This document shows positions 56,445 to 59,694 of a DNA stretch of 59,694 bases, piece by piece. The notes below the pieces were generated by a model, which ran no database searches, had not been told where the DNA came from, and saw only the letters and a list, made by a program, of their open reading frames with translations. Position 1 is the stretch's first letter; every line of letters starts with the position of its first letter. The DNA is from an uncultured Muribaculaceae bacterium (GTDB lineage Bacteria > Bacteroidota > Bacteroidia > Bacteroidales > Muribaculaceae). The translations under genes were made by a program, and so were the position numbers. The DNA lies in NCBI GenBank assembly GCA_944321685.1, contig CALUMH010000018.1, positions 1-59,694 on the forward strand, in the 5' to 3' direction.

Positions 56445-57183
56445 CTGAAACGAATCGTATTGCTACTCATGATGTGTGCCGCAAGTGTCTTGAACACGAT
56501 GCAGGCACAACGTACATATCAGCCTGTACTCGAAGACGGAAAATCTTGGCTTTGGGCAATAAGGAACCGGTTCATTCCCGAGACAAGATACTTCACCGTG
56601 GAAGTATTGTCCGGCGACACCGTGGCCGAAGGCCGCACCTGCAAGCGACTGCTAATATCATTCAAGAACCCCGACCCATTCGACCAGATAGCAGTCGCAT
56701 ACGAAGAGGACAAGAAAGTGTATTTATTGGATTACCGAACACCTCAACTATTCTCTCTGATGATGGACTTCAATCTGACAAAAGGAGATAAAATATATTA
56801 TGACAATGGATATGAGTCATACGAAAAAGAGGTGCTAAATGACGAGATAATCCAACCGTCGGGACGGAGGAAACTGACCATAGGAGACCAATATAACATT
56901 GCCGGATATTGGGTAAGGTATTGGCGGAAACGGAGGAAATGGATGGATGATCCCCATTGATGTGCATATTGGCGACATATACGCCATGTTGCAATGCTAC
57001 ATGAACGGCGAATGTATCTTCACCGAAAGCGACTTCGGCGGTACAAGTTCGATAAAGCCCGTAATTCCCGGTAATGAACAAAGCGAACCCGAGGAGCTGT
57101 ATGACATCTCCGGCACACGTGCCACCACTCCACAGAAAGGGCGCATCTACATCAGCCGGTCGGGTAAAAAGATAATTTGGTGA
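56445..57183 (+). pseudogene. Broken gene for a secreted Bacteroidales protein of unknown function
   Basis: The first frame gives KRIVLLLMMCAASVLNTMQA, a good signal peptide, but the codon where ATG is expected is CTG (56445-56447); only internal starts remain. The frame runs through ILKRIV to GDQYNIAGYWVRYWRKRRKW and stops at 56958-56960. From about 56915 the next frame continues sensibly as IGGNGGNGWMIPIDVHIGDI and ends ISRSGKKIIW at 57183. The junction TGGGTAAGGTATTGGC reads correctly if two bases are restored after GTA. The family is a short exported protein I know only as hypothetical. Loss of start and a frameshift together suggest decay. Confidence 0.7.
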
Positions 57184-57286
57184 CTGTCGTACTCCGCTCC
57201 GGGTGCAGAATGCTTGGTCAAAAATTAACATAAAATCTTGACATCGCCATATCCATTTTTGATTAAAAATAGCGGTGCAATAAAGG

Positions 57287-57319
57287 ATTTTCGGCGATTT
57301 TTTTGCCGTTTCCGAAAAT
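57287..57319. promoter_or_regulatory. Inverted repeat spanning the fbp -33 region
   Basis: ATTTTCGG (57287-57294) and CCGAAAAT (57312-57319) are perfect inverted copies, with CGGC/GCCG inside. The -33 TTTG (57302-57305) sits between the arms, so a bound regulator could block the promoter. Confidence 0.5.
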
Positions 57320-57332
57320 GTGACTACCTTTA
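57302..57332 (+). promoter_or_regulatory. Promoter of fbp
   Basis: TTTG (57302-57305) and TACCTTTA (57325-57332) are 19 bases apart; the last base of the -7 box differs from consensus. The ATG is 23 bases downstream. Confidence 0.6.
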
Positions 57333-57354
57333 TACTCGTCCAAGCTAATGGAAA

Positions 57355-59376
57355 ATGGATAGTCAAGACGACAAACACGAAAACATCGACACAGACTTGC
57401 GTTATTTGCAGTTGCTTGCACGCAATTTCCCGAATGCGGCAGCGGCAAGCACCGAAATAATAAACCTTGAAGCAATATTAAATCTGCCCAAGGGCACCGA
57501 GCACTTCCTTGCCGACTTGCACGGCGAGTATGAAGCGTTCCAGCACGTGTTGCGCAACGCATCGGGCAATATAAAGCGCAAAGTGCGTGAAATATTCGGC
57601 GAGACGCTCACACAGCGCGAGCAAAAAGAATTGTGTACGCTCATTTACTACCCCGAGCAAAAACTCGAATTGGTAAAACAGGACGTGCGCGATGACATCG
57701 ATGACTGGTACTTCATCACACTCAACAGGTTGGTGATGGTGTGCCGCAACGTTTCGTCGAAATACACCCGCTCGAAGGTACGCAAGGCCCTGCCCGATGA
57801 CTTTGCCTACATCATACAGGAACTGTTGCACGAAAGCACCGTTGACCCAAACAAGCAGGCCTATGTGGACGTGATTGTGCGTACTATCATTTCGACCCAC
57901 ATGGCCGACCGCTTCATAATAGCTCTGTGCAACCTTGTGCAACGGCTGGCCATCGACTCGTTGCACATACTGGGCGACGTGTTTGACCGCGGCCCAAGCC
58001 CCGACAAGATAATGGACCTGCTGTGCCATTACCACAATTGCGACATACAATGGGGAAACCACGACATACTGTGGATGGGTGCTGCTGCCGGAAACGACAG
58101 TTGCATAGCCAATGTGGTGCGACTGGCCTTGCGATACGACAACCAATCGGTGCTTGAAGACGGTTACGGCATCAACCTGCTGCCGCTTGCCACGCTTGCC
58201 ATCGAGACCTATGGCAACGACGAATGTGCCATATTCATGCCACGCGAGAATGAAGGGCGAAATTACAGCCAAAAGTCGATGCGACTGGCCGCACAAATGC
58301 ACAAGGCTATAGCCATAATACAGTTCAAGACCGAGGGTGCAATCATCCGTCGCCGCCCCGACTTTGAAATGGACGACCGATTATTGCTGCAAAACATCGA
58401 TTTCGACCGGGGAACAATCAAAATTGCAGGCAACGAATACCGGCTCACCGATACTTCGTTCCCTACCATCGACCCCAACGACCCTTACAGGCTCACGCCC
58501 GAGGAACAGGACGTGGTTGAAAAGTTGCATAATTCATTCATCCACAGCGAAAAATTGCAGAAGCACATCGCATGGCTGTTCCGCAACGGGTGCATTTACA
58601 CGGTAACCAACAGCAACCTGCTCTTCCATGCATCAGTGCCACTCAACGAAGACGGCTCGCTGAAAGAGGTGGAAATAAGGGGTGAAAAATACTGCGGCAA
58701 AGACCTGCTCAACCGTGTGGGAGGCCTGATGCGTGAAGCATACTTCGGCTGTGACGACACCGACGAACGGGCTTTTGCCCTCGACTACATTTGGTACTTG
58801 TGGTGCGGTAAAAATTCTCCGGCTTTCGACAAGGACAAAATGGCCACATTCGAGCGTTATTTCATCGATGACAAGGAGGCTCGCAAGGAAGTGAAAGGCT
58901 GGTATTACCTGTTGCGTGACAACGAGGCTGTGTGCGACCGCCTGCTCGATGCATTCGGTGTGGAAGGTCCGCACCGGCACATCATCAACGGCCATGTGCC
59001 CGTGCGCACCAAGATGGGAGAACAGCCCATACGCGCCAACGGCAAGCTGATGGTGATAGACGGCGGCTTCTCCAAAGCCTATTGGTCGGAGACGGGAATT
59101 GCGGGCTACACGCTGGTGTTCCACTCTCGCGGGTTCCAACTTGTGCAACACGAACCGTTCACATCAATCGAAGAAGCCGTAAAAGAAGGCAAGGATATTA
59201 AATCAACAACACAAATAGTGGAAATGAGCAGCCGCAGAATGTTGGTACAAGACACCGACAAGGGGAGCGAACTGCGTACGCAGATTGCCGACCTCAAAGC
59301 CCTGCTTGGTGCTTTCCACAACGGACTTATAAAAGAACAAGATTCAAGCATGAGCCAAATAAGGCTCAAACAGTGA
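57355..59376 (+). CDS. fbp: Fructose-1,6-bisphosphatase, class III
   Basis: This 673-residue protein is the large Bacillus-type Fbp (PF06874), unrelated to class I and II enzymes. It has a metallophosphatase core: ADLHGEYEAF (DxH), LGDVFDRGPSPD (GDxxDRG), WGNHDILWMGAA (GNHD) and INGHVPVR (GHxP). It removes the C1 phosphate from fructose-1,6-bisphosphate in gluconeogenesis, in the cytoplasm. Length agrees with the family (about 640-670). It has its own promoter and terminator, and an inverted repeat at the promoter suggests control. Confidence 0.96.
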   Translation: MDSQDDKHENIDTDLRYLQLLARNFPNAAAASTEIINLEAILNLPKGTEHFLADLHGEYEAFQHVLRNASGNIKRKVREIFGETLTQREQKELCTLIYYPEQKLELVKQDVRDDIDDWYFITLNRLVMVCRNVSSKYTRSKVRKALPDDFAYIIQELLHESTVDPNKQAYVDVIVRTIISTHMADRFIIALCNLVQRLAIDSLHILGDVFDRGPSPDKIMDLLCHYHNCDIQWGNHDILWMGAAAGNDSCIANVVRLALRYDNQSVLEDGYGINLLPLATLAIETYGNDECAIFMPRENEGRNYSQKSMRLAAQMHKAIAIIQFKTEGAIIRRRPDFEMDDRLLLQNIDFDRGTIKIAGNEYRLTDTSFPTIDPNDPYRLTPEEQDVVEKLHNSFIHSEKLQKHIAWLFRNGCIYTVTNSNLLFHASVPLNEDGSLKEVEIRGEKYCGKDLLNRVGGLMREAYFGCDDTDERAFALDYIWYLWCGKNSPAFDKDKMATFERYFIDDKEARKEVKGWYYLLRDNEAVCDRLLDAFGVEGPHRHIINGHVPVRTKMGEQPIRANGKLMVIDGGFSKAYWSETGIAGYTLVFHSRGFQLVQHEPFTSIEEAVKEGKDIKSTTQIVEMSSRRMLVQDTDKGSELRTQIADLKALLGAFHNGLIKEQDSSMSQIRLKQ

Positions 59377-59431
59377 TCGCTTTACGCAAATTAGCCAACA
59401 ACCAAACAAACCTGATAACAACCTTAAACCA

Positions 59432-59474
59432 ACGGATGTGAGCCTCCGAGACCGGCGGCCCCCATCCGTTTTTT
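59432..59474 (+). terminator. Terminator after fbp
   Basis: ACGGATG (59432-59438) pairs with CATCCGT (59463-59469), with a GC-rich loop that can also pair internally, followed by TTTTTT. Confidence 0.8.
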
Positions 59475-59694
59475 CCGCATTTTACCAACATAATTATATG
59501 GCACGCTACAATAGACCGTTAAATTTGTGGGGCGGCAAAGCAGTTCATTTTCTAATTCTGGCACGCCCTATACTGGAACCCTGGAATGCAAAGAAACACA
59601 AAGAGACCTGTAAATCAGGATCAGCGGATTTTCCCGGTTGGTGGAGCAGGGATTTCAGGAATATAGCTTAACTTTGTATCATGGAACATATTAA
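59475..59694. other. Right-edge spacer with promoter-like elements
   Basis: No complete gene is seen. Two plus-strand TAnnTTTG boxes occur, TAAATTTG (59520-59527) and TAACTTTG (59669-59676), neither with a good -33. The last 14 bases begin ATGGAACATATT (59681), which could be the start of the next gene, but too little is present to say. Confidence 0.35.

Noticed and set aside
59438..59671. Open frame of 77 codons after fbp
   Set aside because: It begins inside the fbp terminator and its protein looks random; no support for a gene.
1..59694. CRISPR arrays, rRNA genes, complete insertion sequences or prophage
   Set aside because: No regularly spaced repeats, rRNA cores, intact transposase genes or phage structural genes were seen on either strand.

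Overview
The window looks like a chromosomal segment of a gut-type Bacteroidales bacterium, probably Muribaculaceae or a close relative; the family is inference. The evidence is threefold. Many genes are preceded by the Bacteroidetes promoter pattern TTTG-N18-20-TAnnTTTG rather than -35/-10 boxes. The ribosomal operon runs secY-map-infA-rpmJ with no adk. The accessory content is typical: a TonB-dependent receptor, a sialidase, a GH36 alpha-galactosidase and a two-headed CoA-dehydratase activase.

Layout. 1-7.1 kb (minus): edge of an AAA-ATPase-like gene, an arginine-type GNAT and argR, a secreted esterase, a Fur-family regulator, yebC-pheT, and a decayed Rpn/PD-(D/E)XK transposase remnant. 7.1-12.1 kb (minus): a 1414-residue activase with an overlapping TetR gene, driven by a near-ideal promoter that abuts a perfect 22-bp palindrome. 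12.2-15.9 kb (plus): GH36 alpha-galactosidase and an AI-2E-family membrane protein. 16-34.4 kb (minus): one long str-S10-spc-alpha block from rpsL to rplQ, 33 genes including the tiny rpmJ and rpmD. 34.4-37.4 kb: an RmlC-like epimerase (minus), a sialidase with a possible type IX sorting tail (plus), and tRNA-Leu(UAA). 37.4-41 kb (minus): guaD-ssb-methyltransferase-MBL hydrolase-SIMPL cluster and a 51-residue protein. 41-44 kb (plus): a small-RNA candidate, a TlpA-like lipoprotein and a YwqG-like membrane protein. 44-50.7 kb (minus): rimP-nusA-infB, folK, purT. 50.9-53.7 kb (plus): a lone receiver domain, a TonB-dependent receptor and a second, terminator-ended small-RNA candidate. 53.7-56.2 kb (minus): ybaK-aroC-radical SAM. 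56.4-59.5 kb (plus): a broken secreted-protein gene and class III fbp.

Most of the window is housekeeping: translation, transcription, and chorismate, folate and purine synthesis. No complete unknown defence or mobile system is visible. The most interesting material is in the gaps. There are two promoter-driven transcripts with no gene (about 41.14-41.22 and 53.45-53.68 kb), a self-contained TetR/operator/activase unit, palindromes around argR, hairpins in the few wide gaps of the ribosomal operon, and two decaying genes. Functions are assigned from protein family recognition by eye; no database search was run.
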